Source of the DNA: Dimorphilus gyrociliatus
Lineage: Eukaryota; Annelida; Polychaeta; Dinophilidae
Assembly (NCBI GenBank): GCA_904063045.1
Contig: CAJFCJ010000007.1
Coordinates: 2,177,404-2,241,403 of the forward strand
DNA length: 64,000 nucleotides
Direction of reading: 5' to 3'
The translations under genes and the position numbers were made by a program. Shown here piece by piece: positions 1-9,648 of this stretch. The notes beneath the pieces were generated by a model that saw nothing but the letters and a program-made list of their open reading frames with translations, was not told the DNA's origin and did no database searches. Each line of letters starts with the position of its first letter. Position 1 is the stretch's first letter.

Positions 1-515
1 CAGAAGCTGAAAGTGGGTACGAATACTGTCTAAACTGTTTAACAAAACGTCGAGACTCGGATGATGGGCTAGATGAAGACGGACAGGCTCTTTTGGGATT
101 AACATTAGACTCTTATGCCAGATATTATATGGAACTGTCAAGATATGATAAAGCTGTGTCTTTTATTAAGGATAGTCTTAAAATTGCTAGACAAGTGTTT
201 GGGGATAGCCACGAGCAAGTTGCATCTTTATATAACGATTTAGCAGCCATAGAATGTGAATTAAGAAATTTTGATGAAGCCAAGAGTAATTGTCTAAAAG
301 CCATAGAAATAAGCGAAAATCTAATTGATAAAAAGTATGAAACAACTTTATATAAGTTAAATCTTGCAGAAGTTCTTTGGCAGGTAGGTGAACTGCCAGA
401 GGCTTTATTGTATTTGAAGCAAGTAATTAGCACTTCTAAAGCATATGATTACTCCGATCTGTTTGAAAAGGCTGTTAAATTGTACAAAGAACTGAATAAG
501 AAGTTAAAAATTTAG
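1..515 (+). CDS. TTC19: TTC19-like mitochondrial TPR protein, 3' end
   Basis: Only the 3' part lies in the window; the open frame runs from the window edge (codons from base 3) to TAG at 513-515. The translation has tetratricopeptide-type helical pairs and reads like the C-terminal half of TTC19, including the stretch GLTLDSYARYYMELSRYDKA followed by repeats carrying DSHEQVASLYNDLA. In animals TTC19 is an inner-membrane mitochondrial protein that helps mature and turn over respiratory complex III; that role is family knowledge, not visible here. The start and transit peptide are missing. It converges on ECH1, and the two stop codons overlap. A kinesin-light-chain-like TPR protein is the main alternative, but the length and end of the protein fit TTC19 better. 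Confidence 0.78.
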   Translation, partial: EAESGYEYCLNCLTKRRDSDDGLDEDGQALLGLTLDSYARYYMELSRYDKAVSFIKDSLKIARQVFGDSHEQVASLYNDLAAIECELRNFDEAKSNCLKAIEISENLIDKKYETTLYKLNLAEVLWQVGELPEALLYLKQVISTSKAYDYSDLFEKAVKLYKELNKKLKI

Positions 516-1532
516 AGTTTAGAAAAGACAGGCTTCTCCTTTGACATTACTGCTGTAGCTGCCTCAACAACATCATGGCTTTGTAACATTGCACTGTTCA
601 TTGTTGCCTGTTTGATAATATAGTTTTAAATTGATTTAGAATAAACTACTTAAAGTATTGTTTCTTACAATATGATTTAGTCCGTCTTGAACTGAATGAT
701 CTCTTGAGTAATTCATGCTCAATTTACTTGTTTGGACTGCAATAGGACTTAGTTCAGATATTTGTGTGGCCATTTCCAAAGCTCCTTTCATCATGGCTTC
801 TTTAGTCGGGAAAACTTTATTAACGAGGCCGGCCTGGAGTGCTTCATCCGAATGCATTTGTCGACCAGAATAAACTAATTCTCTCACCAAGCTGTTGTTT
901 CCAATGACTTTGGGTAGTCTCTGTAAAGTTCCTATATCGGCTGCTAAACCGACTTTAACCTCCTTAATCTCAAAGAATGCATCTTGTGTGCAATAGCGTA
1001 TATCGCATGCAGTAACCATGTCTACTCCACCGCCTATGCAACCATTATGAATTGCGGCAATTACAGGCTTGCGACATTTTTCAATAACATTAAAACTCTC
1101 TTGCAATTTAGGAATGACCTTTGTGAGCATGAAGCTCTTTCTTCCAACATCTTCAATATCAGCTCCGTCTTGTCCAAGCGCCATGAGAGTTTGTAAATCT
1201 ATACCGCCTGAGAACATCTTACCAGCTCCACTCAAAACGATGACCCGACAATCGGGATCGAAAGACAAAGTGTTGAAACAGTCGATCATTTCACTAGAGA
1301 TAATAAACAGAAATTTAGTACTTATAAAAAGATTTTAGTTTTTAGCTCACTTAAAAAAATCCATGTTCATAGCGTTCCTTTTTTCCGGTCTATTAACTTC
1401 AACATGTTTAACAAATTCACTATGTTGGGTAACATTCAAAGCCTTATAGTTTGCCATTGTTGACATTTTATTTGAAAGGAGAGTTGATGACAGAATTCTT
1501 GGACTGAAAGCGGAGATAACGTGCTTGAACAT
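512..1532 (-). CDS. ECH1: Delta(3,5)-delta(2,4)-dienoyl-CoA isomerase, 300 aa
   Basis: Three exons on the minus strand: 1351-1532, 669-1293 and 512-607, with introns of 57 and 61 bp. Phases agree and the total is 903 bp. This crotonase-fold enzyme isomerises dienoyl-CoA intermediates during beta-oxidation of unsaturated fatty acids. Seen: the oxyanion segment SGAGKMFSGGIDL, the block CIGGGVDMVTACDIRYCTQD, and KEVKVGLAADIGTLQRLPKV. The three acidic residues used by the mammalian enzyme (Asp in GGVD, Glu in KEV, Asp in LAAD) are all present. The N-terminus is a basic/hydroxylated presequence suited to mitochondrial import, while the C-terminus is FSKL, a peroxisomal PTS1, so dual targeting is likely as in mammals. 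The SKL lies in the small last exon, which is missed if the second intron is not removed. Confidence 0.95.
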
Positions 1533-2010
1533 TCGAATTGTTTATAGACTTCGTACAGTGCAAAAACTAGGATCCCAATAGATCTATATAAAAGAGTGAG
1601 CGAAATTAGGGAATTTTAAATTAATATATTAGTTGAGGAAAATAAAAGAAATATTCTTAATTACAAACCTAATTACTTTGAACAAGAGAGAAAAACACAC
1701 CTTTTTATTAAAGTTGTATTTATAATTTACACTAAAGACCCTGGTGTGTATCATTAGTGAGAGAAATCGGTAATTGCTATATAAATCTTTTAAATAGTCT
1801 TTCAACCGAAAGCCTCTTTTAGCAATAAGCCATACAAGAGAAATATTCATTTATATTTATATTAATAACATGAAAACTTTAATAATCTATCAGTAATTTG
1901 ATATATAGAATTATGAAATTAATTTATGTAATCCTATTTCTCTTACTTATTAAAGAATAATCAGAGATATATATATATCTAAAGTCAGTTTCTGTAAGGT
2001 TATTTTAAGT
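1533..2010. other. Intergenic, AT-rich
   Basis: Shared upstream region of two divergent genes, ECH1 (-) and the prolyl aminopeptidase-like gene (+). It is AT-rich, with a short TA run near 1965-1980. I see no supported gene; the minus-strand open frame here is hydrophobic AT-driven sequence. Both promoters presumably lie within it, but no specific element was recognised. Confidence 0.5.
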
Positions 2011-3491
2011 ATGATATACAGTATTTCGGTTAATGAATCAATTAAACTACAAATGTATTACCTCTCAAACTTCTTGTTTATAATTAAATCTCTAATTTTG
2101 TGTACGTTCTCTTTTTTAATATGGCAGGTGGTGTCACCTACAGTTCAGTTTATGAGCAGAGGTTACACCAAAATGTCGACAAAAACAGAACTTTATGGTG
2201 AAATTACACCATTTAACGATGGCTTCCTGAAAGTTTCAGAAATTCATTCAGTCTATTATGAAGAAAGTGGAAATCCTAAAGGAAATCCGGTTATATTCCT
2301 GTAATAATTTCATTGTTTAAATTTCAGATTTTAATGTAATATTCACGTAGCAGTTGATAAGCAGATAGATAAGAAGATTTTCTTTTACAGTTGAGCTTAC
2401 CGTTATTAAAAAAACGAATAGGGCTTTTCATCAATAGAGCCGACTTAATATTTATCTTTACTAAACAAATGTATAACAAGCGTCAGTGCATTTTATTACG
2501 CATTATTCTGTTTCGGTTCAATAGCAAAATCCTACAACTTTTACCATGTTTTTATTATCTGATGCATTAGTTATCAAGTGTTAAAACGTCATCAATGTTT
2601 TAGGCATGGAGGTCCAGGAGGCGGAACATCGCCAAGAGACCGTCGATACTTCGATCCAGCAGTTTATAGGATTGTTCTTATGGACCAAAGAGGAGCGGGA
2701 AAATCGAAACCAGCTGCTGAACTACGTGAAAACACGCCTAAGCACCTGATTTCAGATATTGAAACCCTAAGAAATCATCTGGGTATTGACAAATGGGTTG
2801 TTTTTGGCGGATCGTGGGGCTCGACTTTGTCTCTTTTGTATGCAGAAGCCCATCCAGACAGAGTTAAGGCTCTTATTCTTAGAGGAATATTTACTCTAAG
2901 GAGAAAAGAAATTTTATGGCTATATCAAGAAGGAGCTAGCTTTGTTTACCCCGATCACTACGAAGAATATATTTCCGTAATACCGGAAGTAGAAAGACAC
3001 GATTTGGTGTCGGCTTATTATCGTCGTCTAACTGGACCTGACAAAGAAGAGCGACTTAAATGTGCGAGAGCTTGGAGTAAATGGGAATTAGCAACATCGC
3101 GCTTGTTTATTGACGAAGAACTACTTAGCAAAGTTGATAATGATGAATGGGCATTACAATTTGCCCGAATCGAATGTACCTATTTTGTTAAAGGCGGATT
3201 CTTTGACACAGAAAACCAAATATTCGATAACGCTTATAAAATTAAGCATATTCCAACGACAATTGTACAAGGTCGCTATGATATGGTTTGTCCAATGATA
3301 TCTGCTTGGGAATTGCATAAGGTTAAAGAGATTAAACTTTTATTTCTTAAATATTATAATTAATCGTTTTTTCATTATAGCAACTGCCGAATGCGGAATT
3401 TTTTATCATTCCCGATTCAGGTCATTCCACAAAAGAAGTAGGAACTTACAGAAAATTAGTTGAAACGGCTGAAAAGTATAAAAATCTTTGA
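2011..3491 (+). CDS. Prolyl aminopeptidase (proline iminopeptidase)-like alpha/beta hydrolase
   Basis: Exons 2011-2300, 2604-3321 and 3381-3491 (1119 bp, 372 aa if the first ATG is used). The product is a peptidase family S33 protein: the segment ELYGEITPFNDGFLKVSE, the oxyanion motif HGGPGGG, DQRGAGKS, the nucleophile elbow GGSWGS (Ser near residue 167), the acid in QGRYDMVCP and the catalytic His in PDSGHS are all readable in order. Such enzymes release N-terminal proline. The family is typical of bacteria, plants and fungi (about 310 aa); vertebrates lack a clear orthologue. The extra N-terminus carries a hydrophobic stretch (YYLSNFLFIIKSLILC) that could be a membrane anchor, or an internal ATG (MSTKTELYG) may be the true start. 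The introns and codon usage are like the neighbours, so this is a resident gene rather than contamination. Confidence 0.85.
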
Positions 3492-4083
3492 CAAACATAG
3501 CCTTTTTATTGCAAGTTGATTTCTAATTTTAATATCAAACACGCTCGTCTCTTAAATAAATCATAGTTGGTAAGCATTTCGTAATCTTTTACGTCAATAG
3601 TAATAGCCGAGTTTTGTCTAATCTCGTTTTTCTTTTTTTGTCCCCAATTCTGTCTCTCTCTCTCTCTCTCTCTCTCTTTCCAACTTAATTAAGAACGAAG
3701 TTTCTAGTAAATAACTAAAAATAAACCTACTATTGTAATTTGATAAGATTATCTTGAGTTATAAAATTATGCTAAAAAATATTGCTTTTCCTTGACTTAT
3801 GATCCATTTACGGAACAATTATAGGCTGACTAATCAAGCAGAAAAGTAGAAGTATACGTGCGTAAAATTTGAATTAAAATAAGAACGATAGATATAAAAG
3901 TTTAGAGATTGATTATTGGTTGTATTGACAAAGCCGACGATATTGCAAGTGCGGTACAATGGAATATTTTATCCACTTTCGCGTTAAGTACTTAATGAAT
4001 TCAGCGGAGGTCGAGAGGGGGTAAACGAAAATCTCGAAGTATATAATATGCAGAAGAATAACGGTTAATACTGATTCATACAT
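3492..4083. other. Intergenic with CT microsatellite
   Basis: About 590 bp between two convergent genes. It contains a (TC)n tract near 3653-3676 and otherwise AT-rich sequence. No gene or conserved structure was recognised. Confidence 0.5.
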
Positions 4084-5130
4084 TTAATTCTCCACTTCGG
4101 TTAAAACTCCAATGTATGGACTATGGCGAATTCCCATTGTAACAGCAGGAGAAGCTTTTTTATGTACCCAAAACTGTTGAAAAAATAAAAACAAGTGAAT
4201 CAAGTGGATTTGAAAGCTCCCTTTTATTATTGAACAAGGTATCAAGTATGTATAAGAGTGGAGAGGTCATTACCTTTTCGGGCGAATGAGCTCCTGGACC
4301 AGGCTTCCGAGTAGCGTCCGACGGTAATTGATTGCGCGCCGTAATGCTTTTGGTATTACAAATTTGTAACATTAAAAGGATTCGATAAGTAGCATTTCCT
4401 CACCTGTAAACAGGTCCGCGATATTTATATAGATCGGGATCCGTAATTTTATAAGCGCCCGGACCTGGTGCCTTAGACAAATCCTCATGAAAGCCCCCTC
4501 TATGATTACGTCCAGTAAGACTGTAAATTGGTGCCTTAGATTTGGTGCTTTCTACGCCTCCCCCTAATTGGGTTGGTAAGCTATAGTGATTCGGACCAGG
4601 AATATCGTCCGTTCGCCTTCCCCTATGTCTCAAACCAAAGCTATAAGCAGGGGGGGCACGCTGCGTTGTCTGTCCAGAATGTTCAGGAGAATAGGCACCA
4701 GGGCCGGGTACAGTATAGCCTCTCCTATCACTTGGTCTCCCGTACAAACTGTATTGTGGTGACCCGTCGCGACCATTTCGATCTATTTTTGGATCTGGAT
4801 AATAGGCAGGGCCAGGTCCGGAGTCGTCTCTCCATTTACCGTGTCTTACACCGAAGGAGTACGCGGGTCCCCTGAAGTGGGAGCCTGTAGATATAAATTT
4901 TAGTCTAGGCACTTTATTGAAAAGAAAAGCGATAGAGGATAAAGTGGACAAAAGTATGAAAAAGTGAAAGTGAGAGTTAAGCGGCTAAGGATTAGAGATG
5001 ATATATTCTTTTACGTACTCCTAGGATCGTGATCGTAATTTCCGACCAAACTTTTCAGGGCATAGATAGGACCAGGACTGCTGTATTCGGCTGCAATTGG
5101 TCCTCGACGTTTCGTTGTATTATAAGACAT
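4084..5130 (-). CDS. ODF3: Outer dense fiber 3 / CIMAP-type ciliary microtubule protein, 251 aa
   Basis: Four exons: 5019-5130, 4404-4884, 4274-4346 and 4084-4173 (756 bp). The protein is built of repeated PGP-x-x-Y elements typical of the SHIPPO/ODF3 family: SSPGPIYAL, GPGPAYYPDP, VPGPGAYSPEH, IPGPNHYSLP, APGPGAYKI and KPGPGAHSPEK, interleaved with [P/A]-x-Y-S-[F/L]-x-x-R strings such as AYSFGLRHRGRR and VYSITARNQLP. It ends AVTMGIRHSPYIG, as ODF3 proteins do. Human ODF3 is 254 aa, nearly identical in length. The family binds axonemal microtubules, often inside doublets, in sperm tails and motile cilia. The second exon boundary splits a repeat (VY/S), which supports the splice. Orthology to a particular CIMAP paralogue is not resolved. 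Confidence 0.9.
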
Positions 5131-5219
5131 ACTTTCAAACTGTGAAATGAATGGGTCGAAACGGTGAAAGCGAATCACTAAGCAACCGCTCTCACTGCTG
5201 TTGACAGAGACACCTGCTG

Positions 5220-5290
5220 CTATACGACATATATATTTACATAAATATATATATATTTTAATATATATATATTTATATATATAATATAGA
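5220..5290. repeat. TA-rich microsatellite
   Basis: A run of TATATA and TTTATATA units lies between the ODF3-like start and the SLC38A11 stop. It is simple sequence only. Confidence 0.7.
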
Positions 5291-5347
5291 TCTTTCTTAG
5301 TTGATTGACTGACTATAGGCAGGCAAAAAAAGTTCTTTCAGGTTAGT

Positions 5348-6539
5348 TTATTCAGTTTGAGTTAAATTTTTAAAACAGTATGGCATATCCTTTTCACCTT
5401 GGCATCTAATACCGTCTATGATTTCTTGCACAATTTGAATAAAAGAAATTATCATGACAAATAGTCCGAAACAGAATACTATTGCAGGTAGAATATGATT
5501 TTTGCTCAGAAGTTGGTGTCCAGAAGATTTTACGTACGCCAAAGTTGGCAAAAGAAATATGAGCGGTATAGCCGCAAGACAACCATCGATTTCGAGCACG
5601 ATCTTTAGACATCCGGTTGTTAATGAAAGAGCAAAGGCCGAAATAACGATTAACGATGTGATGATAAGGTGACGCAAAAGAGGAGTTTTTGCATCAGAAG
5701 GTATCTTAAAAAATCTTCTAATTAGTATTTCCGCAACTTCTCTAGTCACAAAGCATTCAATTGGATAGGTTAAACCGACAACTAAGGTGAAAACCACTCT
5801 TGCGGTATTAGCAAAATCATCCGAATAACAATAATTATTTAAGAGATCTCCTTCCGTAAACCCTTTGAACGTGCAATATCCGAATATGGACAAGGACAGC
5901 ATACAAAATACGGAAATAATAACGCTAAGATGAACGACCAAAGACCACCTAGCTGTTCCAGGCTCCTTCATTGAATTAAATACAAGCAACGCATTATGAT
6001 GACACATAAAAGCATGGGACATAATCGTTATAGCTTTTAAGGCCTCTACTTTGGCAAACGTCCAATCGTCACTTGCAGACGGTCTAAGAAAGAAAACAAA
6101 CATTTGTATAAAAACTAAAGAAAAGGGAGAAATGAGTAATTAAATAAATTCTTATTTGCTGTTTTTTTTACATGATTGAGTTCATAGTTCCGAGACGAAT
6201 TGCAGTAAATATGCATAAAAATACAATAAATAAGTTTGATATAGCTGACCACTGTAAAGAATAAAAGAAAAATTAGTTGAAAAGTAAACAATCAAAGAAT
6301 ATAATACGCAATATATACAAATATTTTGAACAAAAAACGCAATAAACATGTTTATACGATCATTTAATGGCAAAATATTTGGAATATTTGTTTTCTTTCT
6401 TTTTAATACCTTGCCTAATTTATGAATATTTCTGTATGAAGATAAGGGTAACGTTAAGAATATCGTTCCTAAGAAGATAACAAACTCTCTTCTTGTGATG
6501 ACGGTATTGGCAACAGCAGCTAGAAAAAATAGAGGATTA

Positions 6540-6570
<31 letters not shown>

Positions 6571-7310
6571 TTTATTATATTATATGAATAAAATAGTTAA
6601 ATTAGTAAGACAACCTCCTCCTATCCTGCTCACCAAACGAGTGATAGTATCTCCAATAATTACATTATAAGATATCATAGCGAAAAACGGCTGAAAAAAT
6701 TGCTGAATTGTTGTTAACCACCAACCAAATTTACCATATGTAGAAAACATTAAATCTTGATATGAGGTAACTTTGGAATTTTGAGCAGCAATTATAAGAA
6801 GATTTAACGTATAATCTATAGAAATATCACAATTTTATAGATAAATTATGTATTAATTAACGTGTTGAAAGCATATGCGTTTGAGAAATTTATAGTACCG
6901 GTTACGACTCCCATGATCAAAATAAAGATGATGCCTAATCCTATTCCTGCTTCCTTTAACGTATATGGCATTCCAATAATCCCACTTCCTAAAATCGAAT
7001 TAATCATATTCATAGAAGCTAAAGCGTTATTGCTCTTTTCCGTGTTATCCGTTGTCTTTAATAATTGCAATGATATTAGGTAAACGGGGTATAAAAACTT
7101 ATTGTATGAATAAAAAAGCAGTAACATTCGATTACAGACATACTAACTACAAAAACGCAATATATACAGTAAAAAAGCTGATTTACTAACGTCGTTCGTT
7201 TTCTCTTCATCTCGTTCTTCTGGACTTGAACCGTATTTACTCTCGGATATATTGTACTTTTCACCATCCAATATCTGTAGCTCTTCTCCTTCCATTGAAT
7301 CCGACATCAT
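5348..7310 (-). CDS. SLC38A11: SLC38A11-like amino acid transporter, 467 aa
   Basis: Six exons: 7191-7310, 6899-7055, 6615-6815, 6410-6519, 6172-6251 and 5348-6083 (1404 bp, phases consistent). It is an 11-TM amino acid/auxin permease fold. TM1 reads SMNMINSILGSGIIGMPYTL, followed by GVVTDYTLNLL, QPFFAMISYNVIIGDT, IFLTLPLSSYRNIHKLGK, SHAFMCHHNALLVFNSM and LTYPIECFVTREV. The segments NNYC..DDF and GEKDMPYCF match SLC38A11 more closely than SLC38A1-A10. The family moves neutral amino acids with sodium; the substrate of A11 is poorly defined. A cytosolic acidic N-terminus of about 40 residues precedes TM1. The donor of exon 2 is the GTACTA at 6893-6898; a downstream GT would break the conserved DY motif. 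Confidence 0.92.
6542..6570. repeat. (TA)n microsatellite in SLC38A11 intron
   Basis: An uninterrupted TA dinucleotide run lies inside the intron between exons 3 and 4 of SLC38A11. Confidence 0.85.
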
Positions 7311-7683
7311 GTTTTTAATATAAGCTCAAGTTGGCATTTAAAAGCTCAAAAAATAACTGATGATAAGTCTCAATAGTGTATGACATCTGTTACCACTGAC
7401 CGTATGAAAGTCGATAGTGCAATCATACATTCAATAATTGCTCTAAATTTTACTGAATTGAAAGCCTATAGTCAACATATTATCAATTAGAACTGCTATA
7501 ATTGCAATTTACTTCCTTATTTCAGTCACTTTTAACAATATTTAATTAGAGTCATTACGATGACGTGTATAAGCCAATTTCAAATTACAATAATTATAAC
7601 AATATTAAAAAAAATCTCTTCAAAACATATATAATTAATAGAATTATGCTAAAAGACTAAAAATAAATATTATACGTTCAGAT
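7311..7683. other. Divergent intergenic region
   Basis: 373 bp between the SLC38A11 start (-) and the MGCC protein start (+). It is AT-rich with no recognised motif, and presumably holds both promoters. Confidence 0.5.
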
Positions 7684-8004
7684 ATGGGTTGTTGTTTCAC
7701 AAAGAAAAAGACTAAAGAAACTGCTGAGAGCGGTAATAAATCGCCCAAACCCCTTAAGCCTATAATTGTTAAGGAAAAGGAGAATAAGGATCCTAGTAAA
7801 ACCGATGATAAAAAAGAGAATAATCAAGAAAATACGATAATAGTAAACACTTACGAAAACGATGAGCCTGATAAAGTAAATTTGAGTGTTCTAGTATCGG
7901 AAGAGAGCGAATTAAAGACTGAACAGACGACTACTATATTAGATGAAGACGATGACAGATATAAGACTATGGGAAAAGTAGGGTCTAGGGAATCTATCGT
8001 CTAA
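7684..8004 (+). CDS. Small charged protein with MGCC acylation N-terminus, 106 aa
   Basis: Single-exon frame from ATG to TAA, not assigned to any family. It starts MGCCFTKKK: Gly2 is suitable for N-myristoylation and Cys3/Cys4 for palmitoylation, followed by a lysine cluster, the usual recipe for plasma-membrane anchoring. The remainder is hydrophilic and low complexity (K, E, D, N, S, T rich), so probably disordered, with an acidic patch near residue 93 (DEDDD). It ends RESIV, which fits a class I PDZ ligand (S/T-x-V). The composition is far from random AT-rich sequence and the frame has no stop for its full length. A membrane-tethered scaffold or adaptor is an inference. It could also be one exon of a longer gene, but the adjoining AT-rich DNA shows no continuation. 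Confidence 0.6.
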   Translation: MGCCFTKKKTKETAESGNKSPKPLKPIIVKEKENKDPSKTDDKKENNQENTIIVNTYENDEPDKVNLSVLVSEESELKTEQTTTILDEDDDRYKTMGKVGSRESIV

Positions 8005-8079
8005 TTAACAGATCTTGATACGGCTTATATAGCCTAAAATATTTACATAACAGGTATTTGTGTATAAAACAAAAGCAAT

Positions 8080-9648
8080 TTATTGTTTCTGATAAGCCGA
8101 AGTACTTTCATATAAATGACTTGAGCCGCCGCTACTCTGCCGACTATACGAACCGACTGGCGCGACAATAAAGTTTGCTCCGGGATAGGTTTCAGGCAAT
8201 TTCATTATTCCGAATTTGTTTTCAAATCGTTCCTTTTCTTTCTTTATCATTCTGACTCGAAGAATCGTCAAAATAATAAAAGGTACGAAGAAGGCAATAA
8301 AGCATCCCAAAATTGTTGCTCCCAGGATAGCCTTGCCTTTCCTAGATTCTAAGAAAGACTCTTCTACCCTTATATTATAAATCTTCAATTTACAAGTAGT
8401 AATCGGATAAACCCAGCGTTGATCTTTGCATGTTAAAGGCCAAGTTTCGTCCGAACCGTGACATCCGGTCACGAAACTTCCGTCCGTCTCGCTCCGTATC
8501 CATCCATTTTCTGGAGGTTCATTTGGCTCTGGACAGCCCAATACCGTTATTTCTAATAGAAATCGCATTTCTTTTATCTCGTTTAATCGTATTTCCACTG
8601 AATTGGTTGTCGTCTTTAGAACATGATTCCGTCTCTTATTACTCGAGCATACGGCTCGCTCTTTCTCACTTTAATAGAGCATAATTAAAGAAAGCACTAA
8701 AGTATTGTAATTAGAATACTTGGTAATTATTTTCGCGTATTCAATACACGTATCATCCGGGTTACGTTGTTCAGTGAAGAAATCGTGCAGTGTGATGTTA
8801 AAAGTGTAGCCTTGTGCAGCCCGTATCTTGTAATTATGACAAGTAGCTGAAGAAAAAGAAGACATACTCGCTAAATAACGCGTTTCGTCTAGACCCAACT
8901 GGATAATTGACGAATCGCAATTGGAAAATCTATTAGAGACCCCGCGGCAAACGTAATCCGCCTCGAAGTAAGTTCTGAGCGCTGCATTGCACGGGTTCAA
9001 ATCATCGAAAATCGTTACCGGAAGGAATTCACATCTCTTTAAACGACCTGAACAGTGTCTGTCAGCTAGAAAAGAGATGAAAATTCAGTTTAAAATCTCG
9101 ACTATATATACATTACCGTATTCTAGGAAATATATTAGGCCTATACTTTTATTATATGTATTTAATTTTAACCTCTTTGTATAACGTTTTTTGAGCATCC
9201 TACAGCCCAGTCTTCTGTTTGTTTTATGCAAGAACCAAGTTTCATAATACCATAAAATGCGTGACTCATTACAACAATTTCATTTGTACCGCATTCCGCC
9301 TTAAATGTGTTACCAATGCAATAGTCTTTGAACGCTAAAAATATTACATGCATATTTTAGAGAAAAAGTAAACAATTGCTATTTGTCTCTAATACATCCC
9401 ATTCTCTATACGTATATAGCAATTTCATACTGTAAAATGCAAACTCACGTTTCCATTCTCCCTCCCTTTTGTGACATTTTCAAGCGATAGTTTGCCAATA
9501 GAAATGTCACCGAAAATAGGCGTTGGCAAACAAAAGTACAGTATCCTCTCCCGAAAAACAGTAATAATTTCTACTTACCATAAACAATAATATTCAAGTT
9601 GATTGTAATTATCGTTAATATGAGAAAATTTAAGTTTAAGTAGACCAT
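8080..9648 (-). CDS. SUEL lectin-CUB-sushi-like type I membrane protein A, 388 aa
   Basis: Exons 9579-9648, 9173-9334, 8720-9065 and 8080-8668 (1167 bp; the smallest intron is 51 bp). Order of modules: signal peptide (about 1-22); SUEL/rhamnose-binding-lectin-like domain with ECGTNEIVVMSHAFYG and HCSGRLKRCEF; a CUB-like domain (about 120-237) with CHNYKIRAAQGYTFNITL, DTCIEYAKI and a second Cys pair closing on VLGC; a Cys-rich sushi-like segment (CPEP..NGW..C..C..C, about 238-285); one TM helix (about 306-331, AILGATILGCFIAFFVPF); and a 57-residue tail rich in Ser/Tyr. SUEL domains bind galactose/rhamnose and CUB domains mediate protein contacts; the ligand here is unknown. It is paralogous to the two genes to the right and divergently oriented from them. 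Reading through the 51-bp intron would end the CUB domain early at a stop. Confidence 0.85.

Noticed and set aside
1629-1850. 73-codon minus-strand ORF upstream of ECH1
   Set aside because: Hydrophobic AT-rich artefact, no initiation context or homology.
6846-6898. Longer exon 2 of SLC38A11
   Set aside because: Reading past the donor at 6898 loses the conserved GVVTDY motif, which reappears only if spliced to 6815.
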